Source: Aquificaceae bacterium
GTDB lineage: Bacteria > Aquificota > Aquificia > Aquificales > Aquificaceae
DNA length: 43,705 bases
Direction of reading: 5' to 3'
Assembly (NCBI GenBank): GCA_025062075.1
Contig: JANXBA010000002.1
Coordinates: 1-43,705 of the forward strand
Made by a program: the position numbers and the translations under genes. Each line of letters opens with the position of its first letter. Position 1 is the first letter of the stretch. The notes under the pieces were generated by a model. That model ran no database searches. It was given only the letters and a program-made list of their open reading frames with translations, and was not told where the DNA came from. Positions 1 to 8,032 of the stretch are shown piece after piece.

Positions 1-1776
1 ATGCTCTACTCTTTGCTTTTTGTCATGGGCTACGATATAGGCTTGGAAGACCTCAAAAGCTTCAGACAGCTCCACAGCATAACCCCGGGGCATCCCGAGA
101 ACTTCCTCACCCCAGGCGTGGAAGCCACCACTGGACCCTTAGGTCAAGGCATAGGAAATGCGGTAGGTATGGCTTTGGCGGAAAAGTATCTTTCCAGCTA
201 CTTTAACCGTGATGGTTTTCCTATCATAGACCACTACACTTTTGCCCTTGTGAGCGATGGGGACCTAATGGAAGGCGTCTCGTGCGAAGTAGGACAGCTG
301 GCAGGACACTGGAAGTTAAACAAGCTCATAGTAATCTGGGACAACAACAGAGTTTCCATAGACGGTCCTACATCTCTCTCATGGTCCGAGGATGTTTGCA
401 AGAGGTTCGAAGCCTTTGGCTGGTTTGTCCAACACATAGAGGATGGCTATAACCTTCAGAAAATAGAAGAAGCCATAAGAAAAGCCATAGAACAAAAGGA
501 AAAGCCATCTCTTATCTCCGTGAGAACTCACATAGGCTATGGCTCTCCCAAGCAGGACGATGCCAGCGTTCACGGTGCACCCTTGGGCAGAGAAAATGCC
601 CTGCAGACCAAGAGAAACCTCGGCTGGACAGAGGAAGACTTTTACGTGCCAGAGGAGGTCTATGCATACAGAGAGCAAAAGAGAAGAAAAGGTCAAGAGC
701 TCCAAAAAGAGTGGGAAAGGCTTTTTGATGCTTACAAAGAAAAGTATCCAGAGCTTGCACAGCTTCTTCTAAATTCCTTTAAGAGAGAATGGGGAGAGGA
801 GTATAAAAAGCACATACCCGTCTTTACCGAGCCTATGGCTACTCGTCAGGCGAGCGGTAAGGTGCTAAACGCCATAGCTCCTCATATGCCCCTTCTCTTC
901 GGTGGCTCTGCGGACCTCTCTGAGTCCAACAACACCTACCTACACGGTATGGGCGACTTTTCCTCCGAAAATCCCTTGGGTAGAAACATACACTTCGGCG
1001 TAAGAGAACACGGCATGGGAACAATCCTGAACGGCATGGCTTACCACGGTGGCGTGCTTCCCTACGGGGGGACTTTTCTCGTCTTTTCTGACTACATGAG
1101 GCCTACCATAAGGCTTGCCAGCATGGCCGGACTTCAGGTAATTTATGTCTTCACCCACGACTCTATAGGTCTTGGGGAGGACGGTCCTACCCACCAGCCG
1201 GTGGAACAGCTGAGCTCCCTAAGGCTCATTCCAAACCTCTGGGTTATAAGGCCGGCGGATGCCAACGAGACCGCGGTGGCCTGGGAAATAGCCATAGAGA
1301 GGAAGGAAGGGCCCACGGCGCTGGTGCTCACCAGGCAGAAGTTGCCCCTCATCGACCGCTCTAAGTATCCGCCTGCGCAGAGCATACGCCGGGGGGCTTA
1401 CGTTCTTCTGGACTGCGACGGGCTTCCGGACCTAATACTGCTGGCCAGCGGTTCAGAGGTTCACCCCACCCTGAAGGTGGGCCACTTGCTCGCAGAGCAA
1501 GGCCTAAAGGTAAGGGTCATAAATGTGGCCAGTTTTGAGCTCTTTCAGGAGCAAGAAGAGAGCTACCAGACTCAGCTTTTACCTCCGCAGGTGAGGAGGA
1601 GGGTAGCCGTAGAAGCGGGCAGGGGCATGTGCTGGCACAGGTACGTGGGCCCGGAGGGGCTTATCATCAGCCTAGAGACCTACGGCAAGTCCGCACCCGG
1701 GGAGGAGCTCATGGAGCACTTCGGCTTCAGCGCGGAGCGGGTAGAGAGGAGAGTCAGAGAGTTCTACCAACTCTAA
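1..1776 (+). CDS. tkt: Transketolase, 5'-truncated by the window edge
   Basis: Thiamine-diphosphate enzyme that moves two-carbon ketol units between sugar phosphates in the pentose phosphate pathway. The 591 visible residues include the ThDP/metal segment (SDGDLMEGVS followed by WDNN), the pyrimidine domain (GVREHGMG, DSIGLGEDGPTHQPVEQ) and the C-terminal transketolase domain. Bacterial transketolases are usually about 650-670 residues, and the N-terminal segment that should precede MLYSLLF is missing. The ATG at base 1 is therefore an internal Met and the true start lies outside the window. By eye, roughly the last 600 bp use more GC-rich codons than the first 700 bp. The gene stands alone here; htpX follows after 151 bp with its own promoter-like sequence. 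Confidence 0.95.
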   Translation: MLYSLLFVMGYDIGLEDLKSFRQLHSITPGHPENFLTPGVEATTGPLGQGIGNAVGMALAEKYLSSYFNRDGFPIIDHYTFALVSDGDLMEGVSCEVGQLAGHWKLNKLIVIWDNNRVSIDGPTSLSWSEDVCKRFEAFGWFVQHIEDGYNLQKIEEAIRKAIEQKEKPSLISVRTHIGYGSPKQDDASVHGAPLGRENALQTKRNLGWTEEDFYVPEEVYAYREQKRRKGQELQKEWERLFDAYKEKYPELAQLLLNSFKREWGEEYKKHIPVFTEPMATRQASGKVLNAIAPHMPLLFGGSADLSESNNTYLHGMGDFSSENPLGRNIHFGVREHGMGTILNGMAYHGGVLPYGGTFLVFSDYMRPTIRLASMAGLQVIYVFTHDSIGLGEDGPTHQPVEQLSSLRLIPNLWVIRPADANETAVAWEIAIERKEGPTALVLTRQKLPLIDRSKYPPAQSIRRGAYVLLDCDGLPDLILLASGSEVHPTLKVGHLLAEQGLKVRVINVASFELFQEQEESYQTQLLPPQVRRRVAVEAGRGMCWHRYVGPEGLIISLETYGKSAPGEELMEHFGFSAERVERRVREFYQL

Positions 1777-1782
1777 AGAGGG

Positions 1783-1811
1783 TTGACTGGAGGACGCTAC
1801 CTGTGTATCTT
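1783..1811 (+). promoter_or_regulatory. Candidate sigma-70 promoter for htpX
   Basis: TTGACT (1783-1788), a 17-nt spacer and TATCTT (1806-1811) with an upstream TGTG. It lies just after the transketolase stop codon. Transcription would begin near 1818-1820, giving an mRNA leader of about 108 nt before htpX. The spacing is good but the -10 is imperfect. Confidence 0.5.
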
Positions 1812-1821
1812 CTATATACGA

Positions 1822-1909
1822 GTGCGGACGAAAGCCGCCTGCTGGGGATGTTCGCACCTTAAAAAGGCGGGATACAAATACCCCAGCCCGGCCCTGACCT
1901 CGTAGGGTC
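1822..1909 (+). promoter_or_regulatory. Structured 5' leader of htpX, possible pseudoknot or riboswitch-like element
   Basis: An 8-bp helix can form between GTGCGGAC (1822-1829) and GTTCGCAC (1850-1857), with one G-U pair. Its 20-nt loop contains CCGCCT (1835-1840), complementary to AGGCGG (1865-1870), and GCTGGGG (1841-1847), complementary to CCCCAGC (1881-1887). These two loop pairings cross each other and the first helix, so they are pseudoknots or alternative folds. A further stem pairs 1890-1895 with 1904-1909, just before the ribosome binding site. I do not recognise a known riboswitch class. The pairings are seen in the sequence; function is inferred. Confidence 0.4.
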
Positions 1910-1927
1910 TGGAAAAGGAAAGCAACC

Positions 1928-2797
1928 ATGGGATACGCGGTAAGGAGCGTTATACTGCTTGGAGTCCTAACGGGTCTGTTTCTCTTCGTGGGTAACCTGA
2001 TAGCAGGCAAGGTTGGTATGACCATAGCCCTTCTGCTGGCGGGCATCATGAACTTCCTAGCCTACTGGTTCTCCGACAAAATCGTCTTGGCCATGTACGG
2101 TGCTCGGGAGATACCCTACGAAGAGGCGCCTTGGCTTCACAGGATGGTGGAAGAGCTGGCAAATCGGGCAAACATACCCAAGCCCAGAATCTATCTGGTG
2201 CCCATGGAACAGCCTAACGCCTTTGCCACGGGCAGAGGTCCTTCCAACGGGGCGGTGGCAGTCACTTCAGGTATCCTGCACCTCCTCAACGAGCGTGAGC
2301 TGAGGGGCGTGCTTGCCCACGAGATAGGTCATATAAAGAACAGGGACGTGCTGGTGGCCACCATGGCAGCCACCATAGCCGGGGCCATCTCCTACCTGGT
2401 GAACATGCTCCAGTTTTCCATGCTCTTCGGCAACAAAGAGGAAGAGAACAACAACAATCCCCTGTCTCTCGTAGCCAGCATAGCCATGATAATCATCACG
2501 CCCATCGTGGCCACCATCATACAGATGGCCATATCCCGCTCCAGGGAGTACATGGCGGACGAGACAGGTGCAAGAATCAGCGGAGACCCCGAGGCCCTTG
2601 CCAGCGCCTTGGAAAAGATACACAACTATGTTTACGAGATACCTACGCAGGTCAACCAGGGCACCGCTCACCTGTTTATAGAGAACCCTCTCTCTGGCCA
2701 CGGCATATGGGAGCTCTTTTCTACACACCCCTCCACGGAGAAGAGAATACAAAGGCTCAGAGAACTGGCCAGAAGCATGGGCACTTATGCCTACTGA
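1928..2797 (+). CDS. htpX: HtpX, membrane-bound M48 zinc metalloprotease
   Basis: Inner-membrane protease that takes part in quality control of membrane proteins and is often induced by heat or envelope stress. Two N-terminal membrane segments (about residues 5-27 and 31-50) are followed by the cytoplasmic protease domain with the zinc motif HEIGH at 131-135 and a SREYMADE segment that supplies the third ligand. A hydrophobic stretch near residues 145-160 and another near 180-200 fit the family. The length of 289 residues is typical. AAGGAA lies 9 nt upstream of the ATG. The leader before it can form several helices (separate entry). The 3' end overlaps the opposing thioesterase gene by 7 bp. 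Confidence 0.93.
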   Translation: MGYAVRSVILLGVLTGLFLFVGNLIAGKVGMTIALLLAGIMNFLAYWFSDKIVLAMYGAREIPYEEAPWLHRMVEELANRANIPKPRIYLVPMEQPNAFATGRGPSNGAVAVTSGILHLLNERELRGVLAHEIGHIKNRDVLVATMAATIAGAISYLVNMLQFSMLFGNKEEENNNNPLSLVASIAMIIITPIVATIIQMAISRSREYMADETGARISGDPEALASALEKIHNYVYEIPTQVNQGTAHLFIENPLSGHGIWELFSTHPSTEKRIQRLRELARSMGTYAY

Positions 2798-3177
2798 GAC
2801 AAGACGTGCCTGTCTGGAACCACGCAGAGGAACTCCCCCTCTGCTATCCTCTCCCCGTCTCTTTTCACTTCCACCACCACCCAGCGCTTTTTTCCTTCCG
2901 CCCTCGTAAGCCTGCCCTCCGCCCAGAGCTCTTGTCCTACTACCACGGGCTTGAGAAACCTTACACTCGCCTGGGCAAGCACCACCGTAGGCTCGTTTAC
3001 TACAGCCATGGCGCAGAAGTCCGCCAGTGAGAAGATGAAACCCCCGTGAACCAACCCTTCCTCGTCCGCACGCATGCACTCAAGAGTTTTTAGTCTTAGT
3101 TTTGCGTAGCCCTGAGAGAGCTCTACCACCTGACCGCACAGAGAGGTATCAATCCTCTGGTGAGTCCTTAACAGCAC
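2791..3177 (-). CDS. Hotdog-fold (PaaI-like) acyl-CoA thioesterase
   Basis: A 128-residue hotdog-fold protein. The segment EGLVHGGFIFSLADFCAM matches the central helix signature of PaaI/YdiI-type thioesterases, which hydrolyse acyl- or aroyl-CoA esters; the real substrate cannot be read from sequence. The start is GTG at 3177, inside the last codons of trpF, and is supported by GAGGAG about 7 nt upstream. The 29-bp overlap with trpF suggests translational coupling. The 3' end overlaps htpX by 7 bp on the opposite strand. Fold confidence is high, substrate unknown. Confidence 0.8.
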   Translation of the reverse strand: MLLRTHQRIDTSLCGQVVELSQGYAKLRLKTLECMRADEEGLVHGGFIFSLADFCAMAVVNEPTVVLAQASVRFLKPVVVGQELWAEGRLTRAEGKKRWVVVEVKRDGERIAEGEFLCVVPDRHVLSQ

Positions 3178-3763
3178 GGACGAACTCCTCCATCTTTCTG
3201 TGGTCCTTTATGCCAGGGCTCTGTTCTATTCCTGAGGACACGTCCACGCAGTAGGGCCTTACGCGTAGGAGAGCTTCTTTCACGTTGCTCGGGTTCAGGC
3301 CTCCTGCCAGAAACACTCTGAAGCCCTCTTCTACCAGCGCCTTAGCCCTGTACCAGTCCGCCCGTTTGCCACTTCCACCGTAGAGCTCCGAGCACGCATC
3401 CAGAAGAAGCCCGTGGACCCTTTTCCAGCATGCGGGAATCTCCAAGTGAGGGCAGGTTCTAAAGGCTTTTATCACTCTTTCAAGGTCCACCTTCTGCGCC
3501 AATGAGCAGTCTTCGTCGCCGTGGAGCTGGACCAGGTCAAAGCCCAGCTCAAAGGCCTCTTCAACCTCTCCCGGGCTGGGGTTTACCATCACTGCCACCT
3601 TCTTGACCTTCCCACCTACTTTTAGGAGTTCCTCTAGCCCCTTCTTGGGCACGTACCTAGGGCTTTTATGGTATAGCACTATGCCCACGTAGTCAACTCC
3701 TAGCTCCACCGCCCTTTGAACGTCCTCGCCTCTAGTAAAACCGCACAGCTTGACGCGGACCAT
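3149..3763 (-). CDS. trpF: Phosphoribosylanthranilate isomerase
   Basis: Converts N-(5'-phosphoribosyl)anthranilate to the 1-deoxyribulose form in tryptophan synthesis. The 204-residue TIM-barrel protein shows the N-terminal KLCGFTR motif with the catalytic Cys, the LHGDE motif, LLDACSELYGGSGKRADW with the catalytic Asp, and the phosphate-binding LAGGLNPSNV and VDVSSGIE segments. The ATG at 3763 has AGGAG 7 nt upstream, so this gene appears to have a conventional leader. It is divergent from purS with only 30 bp between starts. trpD lies about 10 kb away, so the trp genes are dispersed. Confidence 0.95.
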   Translation of the reverse strand: MVRVKLCGFTRGEDVQRAVELGVDYVGIVLYHKSPRYVPKKGLEELLKVGGKVKKVAVMVNPSPGEVEEAFELGFDLVQLHGDEDCSLAQKVDLERVIKAFRTCPHLEIPACWKRVHGLLLDACSELYGGSGKRADWYRAKALVEEGFRVFLAGGLNPSNVKEALLRVRPYCVDVSSGIEQSPGIKDHRKMEEFVRAVKDSPED

Positions 3764-3793
3764 GAAGGGACTCCTACTGATATAATACGTAAG
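3764..3793. promoter_or_regulatory. Divergent trpF/purS promoter region, 30 bp between start codons
   Basis: On the plus strand TATAAT (3781-3786) is preceded by TG at the extended -10 position and stands 7 nt before the purS ATG, predicting a leaderless mRNA. On the minus strand the same bases read TATTAT, about 18 nt before the trpF ATG and upstream of its AGGAG. The two -10 elements overlap. No good -35 is seen at 16-18 nt. Confidence 0.5.
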
Positions 3794-4006
3794 ATGAAGG
3801 TAAAAGTGCTCATAATGCCCAGAAAGGGCCTGCTGGACCCTGAAGGTAGGGCGGTCAAGGAGATGCTCTTAGAGGAAGGGTTTCCAGTCAGAGAAGTAAA
3901 GGTGGGCAAGGTGGTGGAGCTGGAAGTGGAAGAGACGGCAGACGTAAAGACCATAGCGGAGAAGTATCTTGTCAACCCCCTGGTGGAAGAGTATCAGATA
4001 GAATGA
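3794..4006 (+). CDS. purS: PurS subunit of FGAM synthase
   Basis: Small subunit of the three-part phosphoribosylformylglycinamidine synthase (PurS-PurQ-PurL), thought to help ammonia transfer between PurQ and PurL. The 70-residue product begins MKVKVLIMPRKG and contains the expected GRAVKEMLLEEGF and NPLVEEY segments. The track begins at 3716, but that adds 26 residues with no place in the family and overlaps trpF. The ATG at 3794 sits 7 nt after TATAAT and gives the usual length. It overlaps purQ by ATGA, so the two are coupled. purL is 24 kb away. Confidence 0.93.
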   Translation: MKVKVLIMPRKGLLDPEGRAVKEMLLEEGFPVREVKVGKVVELEVEETADVKTIAEKYLVNPLVEEYQIE

Positions 4007-4683
4007 AGTTTGCGGTCTGCGTCTTCCCGGGCTCTAACTGCGACTACGACACTTACTACGTGCTGAGAGACTTGCTTGGGCAGGAGGTGAGCTTTGTGGA
4101 CTACCAGAGGCGCTCCTTGCAAGGCTTTGACTGCGTGGTCATACCTGGGGGCTTCTCCTTTGGAGACTACCTGAGAGCCGGCGTGCTGGCCAGTAAGACC
4201 CCGCTCGGTCAGGCTCTTGTGGACTTTGCCCAAAAGGGCGGGCTAATTCTCGGCATATGCAACGGCTTTCAAGTGCTTACCGAGCTCCATCTGCTACCGG
4301 GAGCTCTGTTAAAGAACAGGGACCTTAACTTCCTCTGCACGGACGTGTACCTGAGAGTGGAGAACAACTCCTTGCCTTTTACCAGAAGTTTTGAGAAGGG
4401 GGAGGTCATAAGGTTGCCAATCGCCCACGGAGAGGGAAGGTATTACGTCCCAGAAGAGGAACTCCGAAGAATGGAAGAGAGGGGTCAGGTGGTCCTGCGC
4501 TACTGCAGTCAGGAAGGCAAGGTAGAGGAGGCTTTCAACCCCAACGGTTCTGTGGGCAACGTGGCAGGGGTGTGCAACCGGGAGGGAAACGTCTTTGGTC
4601 TGATGCCTCACCCTGAGAGGGCCTGCGAAGACCTTCTCGGCTACAGGGACGGCATACTCCTGTGGCATTCTCTCATCACGTAG
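4003..4683 (+). CDS. purQ: FGAM synthase glutaminase subunit PurQ
   Basis: Class I glutamine amidotransferase that releases ammonia from glutamine for PurL in the fourth step of purine synthesis. The 226-residue protein has the N-terminal FPGSNCD motif, PGGFSFGDYLRAG, the nucleophile in GICNGFQ, and the His-Glu pair in LMPHPERA near the C terminus, so the catalytic triad is complete. It overlaps purS by 4 bp (ATGA). The next gene, an MCE protein, has its own TATAAT immediately downstream. Confidence 0.96.
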   Translation: MKFAVCVFPGSNCDYDTYYVLRDLLGQEVSFVDYQRRSLQGFDCVVIPGGFSFGDYLRAGVLASKTPLGQALVDFAQKGGLILGICNGFQVLTELHLLPGALLKNRDLNFLCTDVYLRVENNSLPFTRSFEKGEVIRLPIAHGEGRYYVPEEELRRMEERGQVVLRYCSQEGKVEEAFNPNGSVGNVAGVCNREGNVFGLMPHPERACEDLLGYRDGILLWHSLIT

Positions 4684-4686
4684 GAC

Positions 4687-4692
4687 TATAAT
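4687..4692 (+). promoter_or_regulatory. -10 hexamer TATAAT, 6 nt before the MCE gene
   Basis: TATAAT lies between the purQ stop and the ATG at 4699, with 6 nt between hexamer and start. Transcription would begin at or next to the ATG. There is no Shine-Dalgarno sequence and no clear -35. Confidence 0.5.
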
Positions 4693-4698
4693 TTAGCT

Positions 4699-6249
4699 AT
4701 GAAACTCTCTAACGAGTTCAAGGTTGGTCTTCTCGTTTTGCTGTTCTCTCTCGGTTTTGCCTTTCTCGTCCTTACCTTTGGGGAAGTTCCCTTCTTAGGC
4801 CCCAAGGGGAAGACCTACAGAGTATTCTTTGATGACGTGGCGGGGCTTGGGGTGGGTGCGGAGGTAAGGGTGGCGGGCATAAGGAGCGGTAGAGTTAAGT
4901 CCGTCTCCCTCAAGGAGGGAAAGGTAGAAGTGGTCTTTGAGCTGGAAAAAGATGCGGTCCTGTACCGGGATGCGGTGGCGGAGATAGGGACCTTGGGGCT
5001 TATGGGAGACAAGTACTTAAACCTCCACCCGGGCACGCCTGCCTCGGGCGTTTTGGAGGAGGGGGGCACAGTCCAGAGGTCTTTGGGCTATGCGGACACG
5101 GACAGGCTGGTGAAGGAAATAACGCAGGCCTCGGAGAGAGTTAGGCTTCTGGCAGAGACCCTTCAGATAATTCTCTCAGAAAACAGGGAAGACATAAGGA
5201 TGCTGGTGAAGAACCTCCAGGAGCTCAGCTACACGCTTAACTTGATAGCTCAAGAAAACAGAGAATCTCTCAAAGGGGCGGTGCACAACGTAAACCTGCT
5301 GGCCTACAACTTAAACAGAAGCCTGCCCAAGACTATAGAGAGCATAGACAGGCTGGCAAGGAGTTTGGAGCAGGTGACCTCAGAAAACAGACAGGAGCTC
5401 AAGGAAACTGTGACCAACTTAAGAGACCTGAGCAGGGAACTCAAGACTACTCTTCCGGAGCTCTCTCGCAATCTCAACGCCATACTAACAGAAAACAGGC
5501 AGGACATAAGGACGACCACCAGCAACCTCTCGGAGTTGAGCAGGTCCTTAAGAGACAGCTCAGAGAGGCTCAACCGCATCTTGGCCCACGTAGAGCGGGG
5601 AGAGGGTACCATAGGCAAGCTCATAAAAGAGGAGGACCTCTACAGGAATCTCTCCACGGGGCTGGGCGTTTTGGCCAAGGCAGGGCAGGTGGCGGAGAGG
5701 ACCAACCTTTACGTAAGCTTTAGGGGAGAGCTCTACAGGGCAGGAGATTCCAAGGGCATTCTGTCCGTCAAACTCCAACCAGACGGGGAGAAATACTACC
5801 TCCTGGAAGTGGTAGGAGACTCAAGGGGAAGGGTCTACAGAGAGGAGTTTCTGCCTAACCAGTACCTCGTAAGAAAGGAATTCAAGCCTGAGCTTACCTT
5901 GCAGTACGCTCGTACGTTTCCCGTGCCCGGCGGTAAGGAGCTCACCTTCAGGGGCGGGCTGAAGGAGTCCACCGGCGGGGTGGGCACGGACCTTGTCCTT
6001 TCTGACAGGCTCTACCTCTACTCGGACCTGTGGGACTTTGGCAGACGGGACAGACCTCAGGACAAAGACCTAAAGCCCAACCTTCAGGTAGGCGTGCACT
6101 ACAGGGTAAGGGGCCCTCTTTACGTAAGGGTGGGGGGAGACGACTTGCTTAACGCCAAGCTCAGAGGAGCCTTCGGCGGGGTAGGTCTGATGTTTACCGA
6201 CAACGACCTTAAGTACCTTATCGGCAGTCTTAGAGTTCCCTTGCGTTGA
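4699..6249 (+). CDS. MCE/MlaD-family lipid-transport protein with long helical and C-terminal beta-rich regions
   Basis: MCE proteins bind lipids and carry them between membranes. A single N-terminal membrane helix (about residues 8-28) is followed by one MCE domain (about 38-115, with YRVFFDDVAGLGVGAEVRVAG and LMGDKYLNL). A long amphipathic helical region (about 130-300) carries four ENR-containing units at residues 161, 186, 229 and 265. The last 170 residues are rich in alternating hydrophobic and polar residues with Gly and aromatic residues (YLYSDLWDF, YVRVGGDDLL, FGGVGLMF) and look beta-rich. This suggests a protein anchored in the inner membrane that crosses the periplasm and engages the outer membrane. 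No MlaE or MlaF gene is adjacent. Family certain, C-terminal reading inferred. Confidence 0.8.
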   Translation: MKLSNEFKVGLLVLLFSLGFAFLVLTFGEVPFLGPKGKTYRVFFDDVAGLGVGAEVRVAGIRSGRVKSVSLKEGKVEVVFELEKDAVLYRDAVAEIGTLGLMGDKYLNLHPGTPASGVLEEGGTVQRSLGYADTDRLVKEITQASERVRLLAETLQIILSENREDIRMLVKNLQELSYTLNLIAQENRESLKGAVHNVNLLAYNLNRSLPKTIESIDRLARSLEQVTSENRQELKETVTNLRDLSRELKTTLPELSRNLNAILTENRQDIRTTTSNLSELSRSLRDSSERLNRILAHVERGEGTIGKLIKEEDLYRNLSTGLGVLAKAGQVAERTNLYVSFRGELYRAGDSKGILSVKLQPDGEKYYLLEVVGDSRGRVYREEFLPNQYLVRKEFKPELTLQYARTFPVPGGKELTFRGGLKESTGGVGTDLVLSDRLYLYSDLWDFGRRDRPQDKDLKPNLQVGVHYRVRGPLYVRVGGDDLLNAKLRGAFGGVGLMFTDNDLKYLIGSLRVPLR

Positions 6250-6278
6250 GATGAGCGGACATAAATTTATGTTAAACC

Positions 6279-7355
6279 ATGTATGAGGCGCACATCTACA
6301 GACTCTACAGGGTAAACTTAAACTTGGGCAAAGAAGAGAGCCTTCTTGTTTTCACCGATACTGAGAAGGACTACTTGGCGGAGCTCTTGGAGGAGTTCGT
6401 GGCGGTAGGAGAAGGCGTGGCAGGAAGGGTAAAGCACATTCTGTATACCTCCTTGGGTGCCCACGGCAAGGAACCTCCGGAGGAGGTCTGGAGGCTCACC
6501 TTCGGGGACGAGGCGGTAGACAAGCTGGCGCAGACGGGTCTTTTAGAAAAAGTCCTGCTCAAAGAGGACTACTCGGAGGCGGAAGTCCTTGAAATGTTGC
6601 TCAAGCACGGCAGGGAGGTGCCTCAGGTAGTGGTGGCCTTTCCCTACTACTCTACCACCCACACCTTTTTTAGGAAGGCGTTGACCCAGGGCTTTGGCTG
6701 TAGATACGCCAGCATGCCCCTATTTGAACCAGAAATGTTTACCGGTCCTATGGAGGTGGACTGGAACTCCGTAGCCACCGTAAGTCAAGATGTGGCGGAC
6801 ATACTCTCAGAGGCCCAGTGGGCCCACATAAGGGCGGAGGGGACTGACCTGGAGTTTTCCTTGGAAAACAGGCAGGCGGTGGCGGACACGGGGATTTTTC
6901 ACCACAGAGGGCAATACGGAAACCTCCCTGCGGGAGAGGCCTTTATTGCACCCCTTGAAGACTCCGCCTTCGGACGGCTTACCATCACCTACGCTCCGGA
7001 CAGACCGCTTCGCCAGCCCATAACTCTGCGCTTTAAGGACGGCTCAGTGGAAGAGTTGGAAGGCTTTGAACCCTACAGAGATTATCTGGAAGAGGTCTTT
7101 CAAAGACACGAAGGGGCGCGCAGGGTGGCAGAGTTCGGCGTGGGGACAAACCCCAAGGCCAGAAGGCCGGACAACCTGCTGGAGGCGGAGAAGATACTCG
7201 GCACGGTCCATGTGGCCATAGGCGACAATCACACCTTTGGTGGTACGAACAGGGTACCCTTTCACACCGATTACGTGATATTTGAACCTGAAGTAACGGT
7301 AGGAGGTAAGGGATGGCAAAAGAGGCTTTTAGAGAAAGGCAAGCTCAGGACCTAA
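6279..7355 (+). CDS. M29-family aminopeptidase
   Basis: Metal-dependent aminopeptidase of the thermophilic M29 family (AmpS / aminopeptidase T type), which removes N-terminal residues in the cytoplasm. Visible metal-ligand and fold motifs include NLPAGEAFIAP, AEFGVGTNPKA with the preceding Glu/Gly region, and GTVHVAIGDNHTFGGTN followed by PFHTDYVIFEP. At 358 residues it is slightly short for M29, which is usually near 370-410. No Shine-Dalgarno sequence is evident; AT-rich hexamers (TATGTT, 6268-6273) lie just upstream. Its 3' end overlaps the CRP-like gene by 43 bp. Confidence 0.85.
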   Translation: MYEAHIYRLYRVNLNLGKEESLLVFTDTEKDYLAELLEEFVAVGEGVAGRVKHILYTSLGAHGKEPPEEVWRLTFGDEAVDKLAQTGLLEKVLLKEDYSEAEVLEMLLKHGREVPQVVVAFPYYSTTHTFFRKALTQGFGCRYASMPLFEPEMFTGPMEVDWNSVATVSQDVADILSEAQWAHIRAEGTDLEFSLENRQAVADTGIFHHRGQYGNLPAGEAFIAPLEDSAFGRLTITYAPDRPLRQPITLRFKDGSVEELEGFEPYRDYLEEVFQRHEGARRVAEFGVGTNPKARRPDNLLEAEKILGTVHVAIGDNHTFGGTNRVPFHTDYVIFEPEVTVGGKGWQKRLLEKGKLRT

Positions 7356-8032
7356 AGCTGGAGATGCTCAGAAAGGTTCACCTCTTTGAGGACCTCTCTG
7401 AGGAGGAACTCAAGGACGCCCTAAAGTACATGCAGGTAGGGGAGTTTAAGAGGAACCAGTACCTCTTTTTTGAGGAGGAGGCAGAGCCTGGCGTGCACAT
7501 ACTCGTGGAGGGGCTGGTCAAGCTCCTCAAGGAGACCCACGACGCCCGCATAGTAATCGTCAGGCTCGTGTATCCAAGAGACATCTTTGGCTGGATAGAG
7601 TGGGGGAAAAAAGTCTCCAGAAACACCTACACTGCCAAGGCCATACTGGACAGCAAGACCCTATACATATCCAACAAAGACTTTATAAACCTTTCCATAA
7701 AGCACCCCGCAATAGCGGTAAAGATGACCTGTGAGGCTACCGCCATCTTGCTCCACAGCTACGAGACCCTGAAGAGCATCGCAGGGGGCAAGGTGGAGGA
7801 GCGCATAGCCCGAGCCCTTCTAGAGATAGCGGACCGAATAGGCAAGCAGTACGACGACATGATTGTGATAGATGCGCCCCTTACCAGACTGGACATTGCG
7901 GAGATGACGGGCACCACGGTGGAGACCACCATAAGGGTGATGAGCAAGTGGAAAAAGCAGGGCATAATAAACGCAGAGAGGGGCCACATTGAGATACTGA
8001 GGAGAAGGGACTTAGAAAGACTTGCCATATGA
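7313..8032 (+). CDS. CRP/FNR-family transcription regulator
   Basis: The 239-residue protein has an N-terminal cyclic-nucleotide-binding-type beta-roll (about 20-140), a dimerisation helix and a C-terminal winged helix-turn-helix (LDIAEMTGTTVETTIRVMSKWKKQG, about 195-220). There is no N-terminal Cys cluster, so it is not an oxygen-sensing FNR, and the canonical cAMP-binding RxS motif is not evident. Signal and targets are unknown. The ATG at 7313 has AGGAGGT upstream at good spacing, supporting the start despite the 43-bp overlap with the M29 gene. The stop codon overlaps the 3' end of the opposing tRNA-Lys gene by 3 bp. Confidence 0.85.
   Translation: MAKEAFRERQAQDLKLEMLRKVHLFEDLSEEELKDALKYMQVGEFKRNQYLFFEEEAEPGVHILVEGLVKLLKETHDARIVIVRLVYPRDIFGWIEWGKKVSRNTYTAKAILDSKTLYISNKDFINLSIKHPAIAVKMTCEATAILLHSYETLKSIAGGKVEERIARALLEIADRIGKQYDDMIVIDAPLTRLDIAEMTGTTVETTIRVMSKWKKQGIINAERGHIEILRRRDLERLAI

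Noticed and set aside
1100-1776. Horizontal replacement of the 3' half of transketolase
   Set aside because: The 3' half looks richer in GC, but the protein motifs are continuous and the change is gradual; this is not enough to claim recombination.
1777-1927. The htpX leader as signal recognition particle RNA or tmRNA
   Set aside because: A stretch near 1907-1924 loosely resembles the SRP GGAAGGAAGC loop, but flanking pairing and the full core are absent, and tmRNA end sequences are missing.
2267-3079. 270-residue minus-strand ORF opposite htpX
   Set aside because: It is a shadow of htpX and the thioesterase gene: low-complexity Gly/Arg content, no family motif, and it covers two well-supported genes.
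3716-3793. Track extension of purS by 26 residues
   Set aside because: It runs through the trpF start and across the TATAAT element. The ATG at 3794 gives the normal 70-residue PurS.
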